From Luteimicrobium xylanilyticum (lineage in GTDB: Bacteria; Actinomycetota; Actinomycetes; Actinomycetales; Cellulomonadaceae): a stretch of DNA of 64,000 bases. Of the stretch, positions 9,873 to 18,309 are shown one piece after another. The notes beneath the pieces were generated by a model, which did no database searches, was not told where the DNA came from, and worked only from the letters and a program-made list of their open reading frames with translations. The DNA lies in NCBI RefSeq assembly GCF_009429125.1, contig NZ_CP045529.1:248001-312000 (forward strand), in the 5' to 3' direction. Made by a program: the position numbers and the translations under genes. The stretch's first letter is position 1. Each line of letters opens with the position of its first letter.

Positions 9873-10262
9873 TCAGCCCCGGTAGGCGGGCGCCGCCTTG
9901 GCGGGAGCGACGGCCTTGGGCGACGGGCCGAACCGGTTGGCGCCCGGCGTGCCCTCGGTCGCGTAGAACACGATCAGGATGATGCCGCCGACGAACGGGA
10001 TGAGCCCGAGCAGGATGAACCAGCCGGACTTGTCGGTGTCGTGGAGACGGCGCACGGCCACGGCGAGCCCGGGCACGAACACGGCGAGGGCGGCGAGCCC
10101 GTACACGACCGCGAACAGCGCGCTCGCACGGCTCAGGCCGGCGAGCAGGCCGAACACGACGATCAGGGCGAGCGCGAACCACCAGTACTCGGAGCGGCGG
10201 GCGCGGCCCGAGTAGTTGGCGTAGTTGGTGAGGACGGAACGGACGGAGTCGACGAGAGACAT
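9873..10262 (-). CDS. DUF805 small membrane protein
   Basis: 129 residues from ATG 10262. The signature NYANYSGRARRSEYWWFAL at residues 13-31 is the DUF805 start (YxxFxGRASRxEYW). Three hydrophobic helices follow, and then the conserved VRRLHDTDKSGWF before the last helix. A short Pro/Ala/Lys tail ends the protein. The function of the family is unknown; members are integral membrane proteins found beside varied genes. It stands alone between a terminator and the divergent EamA gene. Confidence 0.92.
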   Translation of the reverse strand: MSLVDSVRSVLTNYANYSGRARRSEYWWFALALIVVFGLLAGLSRASALFAVVYGLAALAVFVPGLAVAVRRLHDTDKSGWFILLGLIPFVGGIILIVFYATEGTPGANRFGPSPKAVAPAKAAPAYRG

Positions 10263-10381
10263 CGGTGACCACCTGAAGTGAGGCGTGGAGCCCGGCATCG
10301 TTACCGGGCGGCCAGAGCATAGGGGGTCGCGCGCTGTGACGGGAGGCGCTGTCCACCGGCGACGGCCCGTAGGCTCGCGAG

Positions 10382-11278
10382 GTGAGCCGCCCGAGCCTGG
10401 ACCGCGTGCCCGCGCCGGTCGTCCTGGTCGGCTCGGGCACGGCGATGTACGTGGGCGCGGCGGTCGCGGTCGGCCTGTTCGCCGCCGTCGGCGCGCCCGA
10501 GGTGGCGTGGTTGCGCACGGCCGTGGCCGCCGTCGTGCTGCTGGTGTGGCGTCGGCCGTGGCGCGAGCGGTGGACGGCCGCGCGGTGGCGCGCGGCCGTC
10601 GCCTTCGGGCTCGCGCTCGCCGTCATGAACGTGGCCTTCTACGTGGCGATCGACCATCTCCCGCTCGGGACGGCGGTCGCGATCGAGTTCACGGGGCCGG
10701 TCGCCGTGGCAGCGTTGACGGGGCGCGGCTGGCGGGAGCGCGGGGCGATCGTCGTCGCGGCGGTGGGAGTCGTGCTGCTCGCTGGGGTCGCGCTCCAGCC
10801 CGGGCCCGGTCACGACCGGCACGACGTCGTCGTCGGGCTCGTCGCCGTCGGGGTCGCCGCCGCTGCTTGGGCGGCGTACATCCTGCTCGGTCGCCGGGTC
10901 GCGGCCGCGGGCTCGGGCGTCACGACCCTGTCGGTCGCGATGGCCGTCGGTGCGGTCGCGCTCGCGCCCCTCCTCGCGTCGTCGTCGGCGGTCGCGTTCA
11001 CGGACTGGGGGCTCGCGTGGCGCGCCGTCGTGGTCGGGGTGCTCTCGTCCGTCGTGCCCTACGCGCTCGAGCAGGTGGTGCTCCGCCGCGTCGGCGCGGC
11101 GACGTTCTCCGTGCTCATGGCGCTGCTGCCCGCGACGGCGGCGGTCGTGGGTGCGGTCGGGCTGTGCCAGGTGCCGTCGGCGGGCGAGCTCGTCGGGCTC
11201 GCGTGCGCGACGGGTGCCCTGCTCATGACCGGCCAGCTCCGCCGGCGTACGCCGCCGGAGCCGCCGCCGCTCGTCTGA
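10382..11278 (+). CDS. EamA/DMT family exporter (RhtA-like)
   Basis: 298 residues with about ten hydrophobic helices in two EamA repeats. The first repeat contains VAWLRTAVAAVVLLVWRRPW and DHLPLGTAVAIEFTGPVAVA, the latter close to RhtA-type amino-acid exporters (threonine/homoserine). Substrate assignment is by resemblance only. GTG 10382 is supported by TAGGCT at 10370-10375, a 6-nt leader, so translation is probably leaderless. The gene is convergent with bpa, with only 10 bp between stop codons. Confidence 0.88.
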   Translation: MSRPSLDRVPAPVVLVGSGTAMYVGAAVAVGLFAAVGAPEVAWLRTAVAAVVLLVWRRPWRERWTAARWRAAVAFGLALAVMNVAFYVAIDHLPLGTAVAIEFTGPVAVAALTGRGWRERGAIVVAAVGVVLLAGVALQPGPGHDRHDVVVGLVAVGVAAAAWAAYILLGRRVAAAGSGVTTLSVAMAVGAVALAPLLASSSAVAFTDWGLAWRAVVVGVLSSVVPYALEQVVLRRVGAATFSVLMALLPATAAVVGAVGLCQVPSAGELVGLACATGALLMTGQLRRRTPPEPPPLV

Positions 11279-11288
11279 GCACCCGCGA

Positions 11289-11948
11289 TCAGAGGTACTG
11301 GCCGGGCGTCGGGCGCTGGTCGTCGCCCTGCGGGCCGCCCGGCGCGCCGGGGGCCTGGCCGCCCGGTGCTCCCGGGTCGGCCGACCCGAACAAGCCCGGC
11401 GGCAACCCCCGACGCATCTGGGAGAGCTGGTTCTGCGCGGCGATCTGCTGCGCCACGAGGGCGGTCTGGATGCCGTGGAACAGGCCCTCGAGCCAGCCGA
11501 CGAGCTGCGCCTGGGCGATCCGGAGCTCGGCGTCCGACGGCGTCTGGTCGTCCGTGAAGGGCAGCGTGATCCGGTGCAGCTCGTCGATCAGGTCGGGGGA
11601 GAGGCCGTCCTCGAGCTCGTGCAGCGAGCGCTCGTGGATCGACGCGAGCCGGGCGCGCGCCGCCTCGTCGAGAGGCGACTCGCGGACCTCGTCCAGCAGG
11701 CGCTTGATCATCGTGCCGATGCGCATGACCTTCGCGGGCTCCTCGATCGAGGCCCGCTCCTCGTCCGCGCCCTCCGGCGCGTCGTCCCCCGCGGAGATCC
11801 CGGGAGGGAGGACGAGCTGGGACGCGACCTGGGCGGCCGCGGCCTCGCGGACGGCGTCCTCCGCGGCCTGCTCGGCCTCGCGTTCCTCGCGGGACTCGCC
11901 GTCGGCGTCGGGCACGTCCGGAACCTGCTGCTCTGCGTCGTCGGGCAT
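11289..11948 (-). CDS. bpa: Bacterial proteasome activator Bpa
   Basis: 219 residues. The central part (about 80-175) matches the Bpa/PafE family: EEPAKVMRIGTMIKRLLDEV, then LHELEDGLSPDLIDELHR, then the highly conserved PSDAELRIAQAQLVGWLEGLFHGIQTALVAQQ. It ends GQYL, the C-terminal motif that docks into the alpha-ring of the 20S proteasome. In mycobacteria Bpa forms a ring that feeds unfolded proteins to the proteasome without ATP. This copy has a longer acidic, Ala/Glu-rich N-terminus (about 75 residues) and a Pro/Gly-rich linker before the GQYL tail. No proteasome gene lies in the window. The quinone oxidoreductase ends 18 bp upstream on the same strand, so they may share a transcript. Confidence 0.96.
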   Translation of the reverse strand: MPDDAEQQVPDVPDADGESREEREAEQAAEDAVREAAAAQVASQLVLPPGISAGDDAPEGADEERASIEEPAKVMRIGTMIKRLLDEVRESPLDEAARARLASIHERSLHELEDGLSPDLIDELHRITLPFTDDQTPSDAELRIAQAQLVGWLEGLFHGIQTALVAQQIAAQNQLSQMRRGLPPGLFGSADPGAPGGQAPGAPGGPQGDDQRPTPGQYL

Positions 11949-11966
11949 GGCGTCCAGTCTGCCCCG

Positions 11967-12944
11967 TCAGGGCAGCAGGAGCACCTTGCCGAACACGTTC
12001 CCCGACTCGACGAGCTCGTGGGCGTGCGCGGCCTCGTCGAGCGGCAGACGGGCGCCGATCACGGGACGCAGGCGGCCGTCGTCGAGCCACGGCCAGGCCC
12101 GGGTCGCGACGTCGGCCACGATCGCGGCCTTGGCCTCGCGGGTGCGGGACCGGAGCGTCGTGCCCGTGACGGTGAGACGCCGGGTCATGACCGCACCGAG
12201 GTCGAGCTCCGCGCGGCGCCCCTGCTGCATGCCGATCATCACGAGCCGGCCCTCGTCCGCGAGCACCTCGACGTTCCGGGCCAGGTAGCCGGCCCCGATC
12301 ACGTCGAGCACGACGTCGGCGCCGTGCCCGTCCGTCGCGTCACGGACGGCCGCGACGAAGTCGTCCGACCGGTGGTCGACGGCGAGGTCGGCGCCCAGCT
12401 CGAGGCAGCGCGCCGTGCGCTCCGGTCCGCCCGCCGTCGTCGCCGCCCACGCGCCGTAGGCCGCCACCAGCTGGATCGCGACCGAGCCGATGCCCCCCGA
12501 CCCGCCGTGCACGAGCACCCGCTCACCGGGTGCCAACCGTCCGGGGCCGGTGAGGTTGCTCCACGCGGTGCAGACCGCCTCCGGGAGCCCGGCGGCGTCG
12601 ACGAGGTCGAGCGCGTCTGGGACCCGCAGGAGCTGCCCGGACGGCACCACGAGGCGCTCTGCGTACGCGCCGCCGGCGACCAGGGCGGCAACCCTGTCGC
12701 CGACCGTCCAACCCTCGACGCCGTCGCCCAGGGCCGCGACCGTCCCCGACGCCTCCAGGCCCGGCCAGGCGGGCGCGCCGGGCGGCGGCGGGTAGTGGCC
12801 CTGGCGCTGCAGCAGGTCGGCGCGGTTCACGCCCGCGGCGGTGACGTCCACGAGCACCTCGCCGGGGCCGGGTGACGGGTCCGGGACCTCGCGGACGGTG
12901 AGCTGTTCCGGGCCTCCTGGGCGGACGATCTCGACGGCGCGCAT
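11967..12944 (-). CDS. NAD(P)H:quinone oxidoreductase, zinc-free MDR family
   Basis: 325 residues. The GroES-like N-terminal domain starts MRAVEIVRPGGPEQL and includes AAGVNRADLLQRQGHYPPPP, the signature of quinone oxidoreductase / TP53I3-like enzymes. The Rossmann domain carries VHGGSGGIGSVAIQLV for NADPH. The zinc-binding Cys residues of alcohol dehydrogenases are absent. The enzyme is a cytosolic NADPH-dependent reductase of quinones or enones. ATG 12944 is preferred to the in-frame GTG 12950 because a TAGGCT hexamer (12957-12952) lies 7 nt upstream, a leaderless arrangement. It is followed at once by bpa on the same strand. Confidence 0.93.
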   Translation of the reverse strand: MRAVEIVRPGGPEQLTVREVPDPSPGPGEVLVDVTAAGVNRADLLQRQGHYPPPPGAPAWPGLEASGTVAALGDGVEGWTVGDRVAALVAGGAYAERLVVPSGQLLRVPDALDLVDAAGLPEAVCTAWSNLTGPGRLAPGERVLVHGGSGGIGSVAIQLVAAYGAWAATTAGGPERTARCLELGADLAVDHRSDDFVAAVRDATDGHGADVVLDVIGAGYLARNVEVLADEGRLVMIGMQQGRRAELDLGAVMTRRLTVTGTTLRSRTREAKAAIVADVATRAWPWLDDGRLRPVIGARLPLDEAAHAHELVESGNVFGKVLLLP

Positions 12945-13053
12945 GCGCACGAGCCTAGGCCGAGGTCTTGCGCAGGAGGGGGTTCATCGCCCAAGGTTGG
13001 AGGCGCTCGGACGCCCGCTCGCACCGCGGGGCCCGACGCCGGAGGGGGCTGCT

Positions 13054-13069
13054 CCGGATCCTGATCCGG
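13054..13069. promoter_or_regulatory. Perfect dyad upstream of the conservon
   Basis: CCGGATC-CT-GATCCGG is a perfect 7-bp inverted repeat with a 2-bp centre. It lies 140 bp before cvnA and 110 bp before the divergent oxidoreductase start, in a gene-free stretch of about 260 bp. It could be an operator for either gene; no cognate regulator is evident nearby. Confidence 0.45.
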
Positions 13070-13208
13070 ATTAGGTGATCGTGGCTCGATCGCGGATAGT
13101 TAGCGGAAAGTTCGTTCGAGGCGTTGCGCTACGCGCGCGGTCCCGTGACGTGCGTGAGCCGTCCCGGCAGTAGAAGGCGCTGGTCACAGCGCCGACAGGA
13201 AGGTGCGT

Positions 13209-16200
13209 ATGCTCCGCAGGTTGAGCGTTCGAGGGAAGATCCTCGCCGCCCTCGCTGTGCCGGTCCTCGTCCTGTTCGTGGCCGCCGCGTACATCTCGTC
13301 CCAGGCGATCGCCGACGCGCGCGAGGCGCGCGCGGCCCACGCGCTGACATCGGTCTTCGCGAGCCAGGACGCGTTCCTCGACGCCGTCCAGGCCGAGCGC
13401 CTCGCCACCGACCAGGCCACGAGCGCCGGCGCGGACAGCGACGCCGCCGAGGCCATGAAGAAGGCACGCAACCTCACGGACGCGACCGTGAAGAACCGCG
13501 ACGCCGAGCTGCGCAAGCTCAGCCTCGGGCAGTACAACGCGCAGCTCGCCAAGGCGATCACGACGTCGCTCGCCGCTCAGGACCGCCTCGACACCGTGCG
13601 TCGCCAGGTCGACGTCGCGGCGTCGACCGGCTCGGCAGCCAAGACCGCGACGTACATCGACAGCTCGTACCAGAACGTCGTCTCGCTCGCGACGAACGTC
13701 GGGACGCTCCTCGCGGAGACAGCGTCCGACCGCACGCTCGCGCAGTTCGTCGACGCCTACAACGACGCGACGACGCTGACCAACCAGCTGGCGCTCGAGA
13801 CCACCGGCGGCTACCAGGTCCTCGCCTTCCCGTTCAAGGGCACCGAGAAGCTGCAAGACCTCGCCAGCGACGGCGTGATCTCGAACGCGATCCAGATCTC
13901 CGGCCTCATCAGCGACGACCAGACCCGAGCCTCGCAGCTCGCCAACGTCGTCGCCGCGCTCGGGATCCACGCCGACCTCCCGGCCTCGTCCGGCCTCTAC
14001 CAGACGCTGCGCACCCAGATCGCGTCCGCGACCCCGACGGCCGCGACGCCGGCGAACGCGGCCCAGTGGATCTCGCTCTCCCAGAACCAGACCGCCGCCA
14101 CCGCTTCCGCGCGCGACGACGTGGCGTCGGCCGTCGACGGCAAGGCCGCTGACCTGCAGGCGTCGGCGACGACGCGCGCGGCCGTGACGCTCGGCGTCGG
14201 CCTCCTCGCGTTCGCGCTGTCCGTGATCATCGCCCTCGCGATCGCCCGCACGATCGTCCGCCCGCTCCGTCGCCTCACCGACGCCGCGGCGACCGTCCGC
14301 GAGGAGCTCCCGACCCTCGTCGAGCAGGTGGCCGAGCCCGGCCGCGGCCCGGACATGGCGCTCGAGGAGATCCCCGTCGAGTCGAACGACGAAGTCGGTC
14401 AGCTCGCGCGCGCGTTCAACGACGTGAACGCGACGACCATCACGGTCGCCAAGGAGCAGGCCGCGCTCCGTGGCTCGATCGCCGAGATGTTCGTCAACGT
14501 CGCGCGCCGCGACCAGGTGCTCCTCAACCGCCAGCTCTCGTTCCTCGACGACCTGGAGCGCACCGAGGAGGACCCGGGCTCGCTGTCCAACCTGTTCCGC
14601 CTCGACCACCTCGCGACCCGGATGCGTCGAAACGCGGAGTCCCTCCTCGTGCTCGCGGGTATCGACTCGGGCCGTCGCGTCCGCCAGCCGATGCCGACCT
14701 CGGACGTCATCCGTACGGCGTCGTCCGAGATCGAGATGTACGACCGGGTCCGACTGATCCTCCCGGTCGACCCGCTGATGCTCGGGCACAACGCGCTCTC
14801 CGCCGCGCACCTGCTCGCGGAGCTCCTCGAGAACGCGACGCGCTTCTCCGAGCCCCACACTCCCGTCGAGGTCTCGACGAACCGCACGTCGTCCGGCGTG
14901 CAGATCATCATCCGGGACTACGGCCTCGGCATGGGCCCCGAGGAGCTCGCCGAGGCGCGGTCCCGCGTCACGTCGTCGGGCGCCTCCGAGGTGCTCGGCG
15001 CGCAGCGCCTCGGCCTCTACGTGGTCGGCCGTCTCGCGCAGCGCCTCGGTGCCGCCGTCGAGTTCACGTCGTCGGGCGACAACGGCGAGGGCACCACCGC
15101 CGTCGTGTCGTTCCCGTCCGTGCTGTTCGTGAACGACTCGCAGGTCCCGCTCCCGGAGCCGACCGACCCGCTGGCTTCCGAGACCCAGGCTGCCGTCGGG
15201 CAGCTCGGGCGCGGGAGCGCGCCCGACAGCCTGCCCGCGCGCACGCCCGTGTCGTCCGGACACCCGTCCGGCCCGCTGCCCCTGCCCGAGCCGGAGCCCG
15301 AGGTCGCGGTCCCCGTCGACCTCGAGGCGCTGACCGACGGCACGACGTCGACCGGGATGCCCAAGCGCCGTACCGCCCGACCCGACGGCGCCCCCGACAC
15401 CACCGGCAGCGGGCTTCCCGTCCGTGGCGCTGCACCGTCGGCGCCCACCGCGAGCGCGGCGAACGTCGTGCTGCCGCCCCTGAGCACGCCCGAGCTTCCC
15501 GCCGACCTCGGCAACGAGGCCGCGGGCTGGACGCCGCCGACGCAGGCCGTCGCGGGCGCCGCCCTGCCGAGCCGTCGCCGCGACCTGCCGCCGGTGCCGG
15601 AGCCCAAGCCCCTCCTGGGTCCGGACCCGACGTCGCTCTCGCTCGAGCCGTCGGCCGCCGAGCCGCACCAGCTGCCCGGGGAGACGTCCGTCGACCTCGT
15701 GCCGGTGTCCGAGGACGCCGTGCGGACGTCGATGTTCTCCGGCTTCCGGTCGATGAACCAGCTCAACGAGCAGGTCGATGCCGGCCCGACGACGGCCTCC
15801 GTCCCCCCGACGCCGCCCGCGCCCGAGCAGGTCGCCCCGGTACCCGCGTCGCCCGTCGAGGACGCGCCTTCGTACGAGTCGCTCGTCGCACCCGAGGCGC
15901 CCGCGTGGCAGGAGCCGGAGCCGGCGTCGTCCTGGACGCCGCCGGCACCGGTCGTCGACGTCCCGCCGGCGCCGCCCGCTGACGACGCCGCGCCGGCGTA
16001 CGGCTACGCACCGTCCGTCCCGAACGTCGACCCGAGCGCCCTTGAGCTCGAGGACACCGGCTGGGAGCCGCAGCTCGCCCTCGGCGAGCCCGCCCTCCCG
16101 TCGCGCGGTCAGCACGGGGCCGGGTCGGCCGGCCTCTCCGAGGCGCAGTCGGCTGCCGCGCTGTGGGAGCCTGCGGCCGAGGGCGCGGCGTCGTCGCCGT

Positions 16201-17324
16201 ACTCCGACCTGGGCGGCTACTTCGGGCGTCAGCTCGACGCCGACGCCGACGCCGAGGCGCCCGTGGTGGAGCCCGAGCCTGCCGCTGCGGCGAACCCGTC
16301 CGACGACGCCTACGTCCCCGTGGCCGGCATCCCCGCCGACGGCGGCGAGGTCCACGACGACGCGCTCGGCTTCGACGAGGCGCTGCCTGCCTTCGACGAG
16401 CTGCTCACCAACCTGCCGACGCGTCGTGACGTCCGTGAGGCGGCGAAGCGCAACCGCGGGTGGTTCCGCCGCGGGTACTCGCAGCAGGCGTACACCGAGG
16501 CGCTCCGCACGCTCACGCAGCCGACGCCGGTCGTGCCGGCCTCGTCGATCCACTCCGCCGAGGCCCTCGGGCTGACCGGGGTGTCGCGGACGTCGGCGCT
16601 GCCCGCGCCGGCACCGACGGTCGAGCCCGGGATCGGGCGCGAGACTGTCGCCGAGCCGTACGCCCCGGCGGGCGCGGAGTCGTCCGCGCCTGCTGCGCCC
16701 CAGCCCGTCGCGGCTCCCGAGCCGTACGCCCCGGCGTACGAGCCCACCCCGGCGTACGAGCCGGCCCCGGCGTACGAGCCGGCCCCGGCCTACGACGAAG
16801 CGACCCCGGCCTACGAAGCGACCCCGGCGCCGTCCGCCCCGCGCGCCGAGACGCGGTCGCCCGAGGCGGCGCCCGAGCTCTCCGCACGGCCCCTGCGCCC
16901 CCGGTCCCTCGACCCGCTGGACGAGGAGTACGTCGTCGACCCTGTGACCGCGAAGTCCGAGTGGCTGGCGTCCGCGGTCCTGTACGAGGAGATGACGACG
17001 CTGCTGCGCACGAACTCGTTCGATCCTGCGCCGACCGGTGCGACCTACCAGCCCGTCGTCGAGCTGACGACCGGGCCGACCCTCACGCGGCGTGCGCGCC
17101 GTCAGCAGGAGTCGTCGGGCCAGCAGAGCGCGAGCGACCGGATCGACCGTGACGCCGAGGTGCTGCGCGAGCGGCTCCGGGCGTTCCAGAGCGCGACCCG
17201 CCGGGCGCGCGAGGACGCGGTCGGTCGACCGTCCGAGGATCTCGACGCCGAGTTCGAGGCCGCGTTCGGAGGACCGTACGGCCGCACCGACGGACCGGGA
17301 ACCGGGGACGGGACCCGCGCCTAG
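13209..17324 (+). CDS. cvnA: Conservon sensor histidine kinase with giant Pro-rich tail
   Basis: 1,371 residues. TM1 is at about 12-32, an extracytoplasmic four-helix-type sensor (nitrate/nitrite sensor-like, many Ala/Gln heptads) follows, TM2 is near 323-345, and a HAMP region (RPLRRLTDAAATVREELP) comes next. The kinase core has LDHLATRMRRNAESLLVLAG as the likely phospho-acceptor helix near 470, the N-box HLLAELLENATRFSEP near 535 and the G-box RDYGLGMG. From about 650 to the end the protein is Pro/Ala/Glu-rich and probably disordered, with short AYEP repeats around 1175-1210. ATG 13209 is preferred to GTG 13203 because AGGAAGG sits 5 nt upstream. With cvnBCD it would form a membrane signalling complex, as described for Streptomyces conservons. 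The tail is unusually long. Confidence 0.93.
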   Translation: MLRRLSVRGKILAALAVPVLVLFVAAAYISSQAIADAREARAAHALTSVFASQDAFLDAVQAERLATDQATSAGADSDAAEAMKKARNLTDATVKNRDAELRKLSLGQYNAQLAKAITTSLAAQDRLDTVRRQVDVAASTGSAAKTATYIDSSYQNVVSLATNVGTLLAETASDRTLAQFVDAYNDATTLTNQLALETTGGYQVLAFPFKGTEKLQDLASDGVISNAIQISGLISDDQTRASQLANVVAALGIHADLPASSGLYQTLRTQIASATPTAATPANAAQWISLSQNQTAATASARDDVASAVDGKAADLQASATTRAAVTLGVGLLAFALSVIIALAIARTIVRPLRRLTDAAATVREELPTLVEQVAEPGRGPDMALEEIPVESNDEVGQLARAFNDVNATTITVAKEQAALRGSIAEMFVNVARRDQVLLNRQLSFLDDLERTEEDPGSLSNLFRLDHLATRMRRNAESLLVLAGIDSGRRVRQPMPTSDVIRTASSEIEMYDRVRLILPVDPLMLGHNALSAAHLLAELLENATRFSEPHTPVEVSTNRTSSGVQIIIRDYGLGMGPEELAEARSRVTSSGASEVLGAQRLGLYVVGRLAQRLGAAVEFTSSGDNGEGTTAVVSFPSVLFVNDSQVPLPEPTDPLASETQAAVGQLGRGSAPDSLPARTPVSSGHPSGPLPLPEPEPEVAVPVDLEALTDGTTSTGMPKRRTARPDGAPDTTGSGLPVRGAAPSAPTASAANVVLPPLSTPELPADLGNEAAGWTPPTQAVAGAALPSRRRDLPPVPEPKPLLGPDPTSLSLEPSAAEPHQLPGETSVDLVPVSEDAVRTSMFSGFRSMNQLNEQVDAGPTTASVPPTPPAPEQVAPVPASPVEDAPSYESLVAPEAPAWQEPEPASSWTPPAPVVDVPPAPPADDAAPAYGYAPSVPNVDPSALELEDTGWEPQLALGEPALPSRGQHGAGSAGLSEAQSAAALWEPAAEGAASSPYSDLGGYFGRQLDADADAEAPVVEPEPAAAANPSDDAYVPVAGIPADGGEVHDDALGFDEALPAFDELLTNLPTRRDVREAAKRNRGWFRRGYSQQAYTEALRTLTQPTPVVPASSIHSAEALGLTGVSRTSALPAPAPTVEPGIGRETVAEPYAPAGAESSAPAAPQPVAAPEPYAPAYEPTPAYEPAPAYEPAPAYDEATPAYEATPAPSAPRAETRSPEAAPELSARPLRPRSLDPLDEEYVVDPVTAKSEWLASAVLYEEMTTLLRTNSFDPAPTGATYQPVVELTTGPTLTRRARRQQESSGQQSASDRIDRDAEVLRERLRAFQSATRRAREDAVGRPSEDLDAEFEAAFGGPYGRTDGPGTGDGTRA

Positions 17325-17414
17325 CACTGCCCCGGCCCGGCCGTGGATGTCGCGAGACGGGCGAACGACGAACGAAGACCGTGCTGCACCCGCAGCACCT
17401 GACCTGGAGGAAGA

Positions 17415-17864
17415 GTGAACGCACTCAGCACCGAGGCAACCACGTTCGGGTGGCTCCTCGACAACTTCGTGCGCACGGTACCCGGGAGCCGTCACACGCT
17501 CGTCGTGTCCGCCGACGGTCTCCTCATGGCGATGTCGGAGAAGCTGGACCGAACGAGCGGCGACCAGCTCGCGGCGATCGTCTCCGGCATGTCGAGCCTC
17601 ACGCGCGGCGCAGCCCGCCAGCTCGGCGGCGGCAACGTGCGCCAGGCCATCATCGAGATGGACAACGGCTTCCTGTTCCTGATGAACATCTCGAACGGGT
17701 CTGTTCTGTCCGTCGTCGCTGAGTCAAACTGTGATGTCGGATTGATCGGTTACGAGATGGCGATGCTCGTCTCGCGTACCGAGGCAACGCTGACTCCGCA
17801 GCTCATCTCTGAGATGCGGGGCAACCTGCCCGTCGACGGCGCCACGCGCGCGTCGCAGGGCTGA
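17415..17864 (+). CDS. cvnB: Conservon roadblock/LC7 protein
   Basis: 149 residues from GTG 17415, with GGAGGAA just upstream. One roadblock/LC7 domain covers about residues 10-110: NFVRTVPGSRHTLVVSADGL opens it, and the family features SGMSSLTRGAARQLGGG and VVAESNCDVGLIGYEM follow. Roadblock proteins bind Ras-like GTPases and often act as their activating proteins, so the partner should be the CvnD GTPase encoded 0.4 kb downstream. It sits 90 bp after cvnA and 13 bp before cvnC in one operon. An SNC motif near residue 102 contains the only Cys. Confidence 0.95.
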   Translation: MNALSTEATTFGWLLDNFVRTVPGSRHTLVVSADGLLMAMSEKLDRTSGDQLAAIVSGMSSLTRGAARQLGGGNVRQAIIEMDNGFLFLMNISNGSVLSVVAESNCDVGLIGYEMAMLVSRTEATLTPQLISEMRGNLPVDGATRASQG

Positions 17865-17877
17865 CGACCAGGACGAG

Positions 17878-18309
17878 GTGAGGTCGGTGACGAACACGGT
17901 CCCGGGCGGCATCCCAGCCGTACCCGTACCCCCCGGCGAGGTGTACGAGGCCGCCACGGTGCGCCCGTACGCGGTCACGGGGGGACGCGTGCGCTCGGCG
18001 ACGTCGGACCTTCCGCTCGAGGCGCTCGTCGAGGTGATGCCGGGCGCGGTCAACGGGTACGGCCTGCCGCCCGAGAAGCGTGCGATCCTCCAGCACGCCG
18101 CCCACAACTACGTCTCGGTCGCGGAGCTGTCCGCGCTCCTGCGCCTGCCCCTCGGTGTCGTCCGCATCCTCGTCGCGGACCTCTCCGACGAGGGCTACGT
18201 CACCGTCCACACGTCCACACCTGTCAACGTGCACACCGGCCACGGTCACAACCCGGGCCTGTCGCTGAGCGTCCTGGAGAGTGTTCTCAATGGCATTTCC
18301 TCCCTCTGA
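17878..18309 (+). CDS. cvnC: Conservon DUF742 protein
   Basis: 143 residues from GTG 17878; GTG 17887 is a good alternative because GAGGTGAGG precedes it. The DUF742 domain starts with RPYAVTGGRVRS and ends in a winged-helix-like part (HNYVSVAELSALLRLPLGVV, then LVADLSDEGYVTVH). In studied conservons this protein bridges the kinase and the GTPase; it is not known to bind DNA. Its 3' end overlaps the GTPase gene by 20 bp, so their synthesis is coupled. Confidence 0.94.
   Translation: MRSVTNTVPGGIPAVPVPPGEVYEAATVRPYAVTGGRVRSATSDLPLEALVEVMPGAVNGYGLPPEKRAILQHAAHNYVSVAELSALLRLPLGVVRILVADLSDEGYVTVHTSTPVNVHTGHGHNPGLSLSVLESVLNGISSL

Noticed and set aside
13071-17495. Minus-strand open frame of 1,474 codons opposite cvnA
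   Set aside because: Arg/Gly/Val-rich mirror frame of the kinase and its low-complexity tail; no domains.
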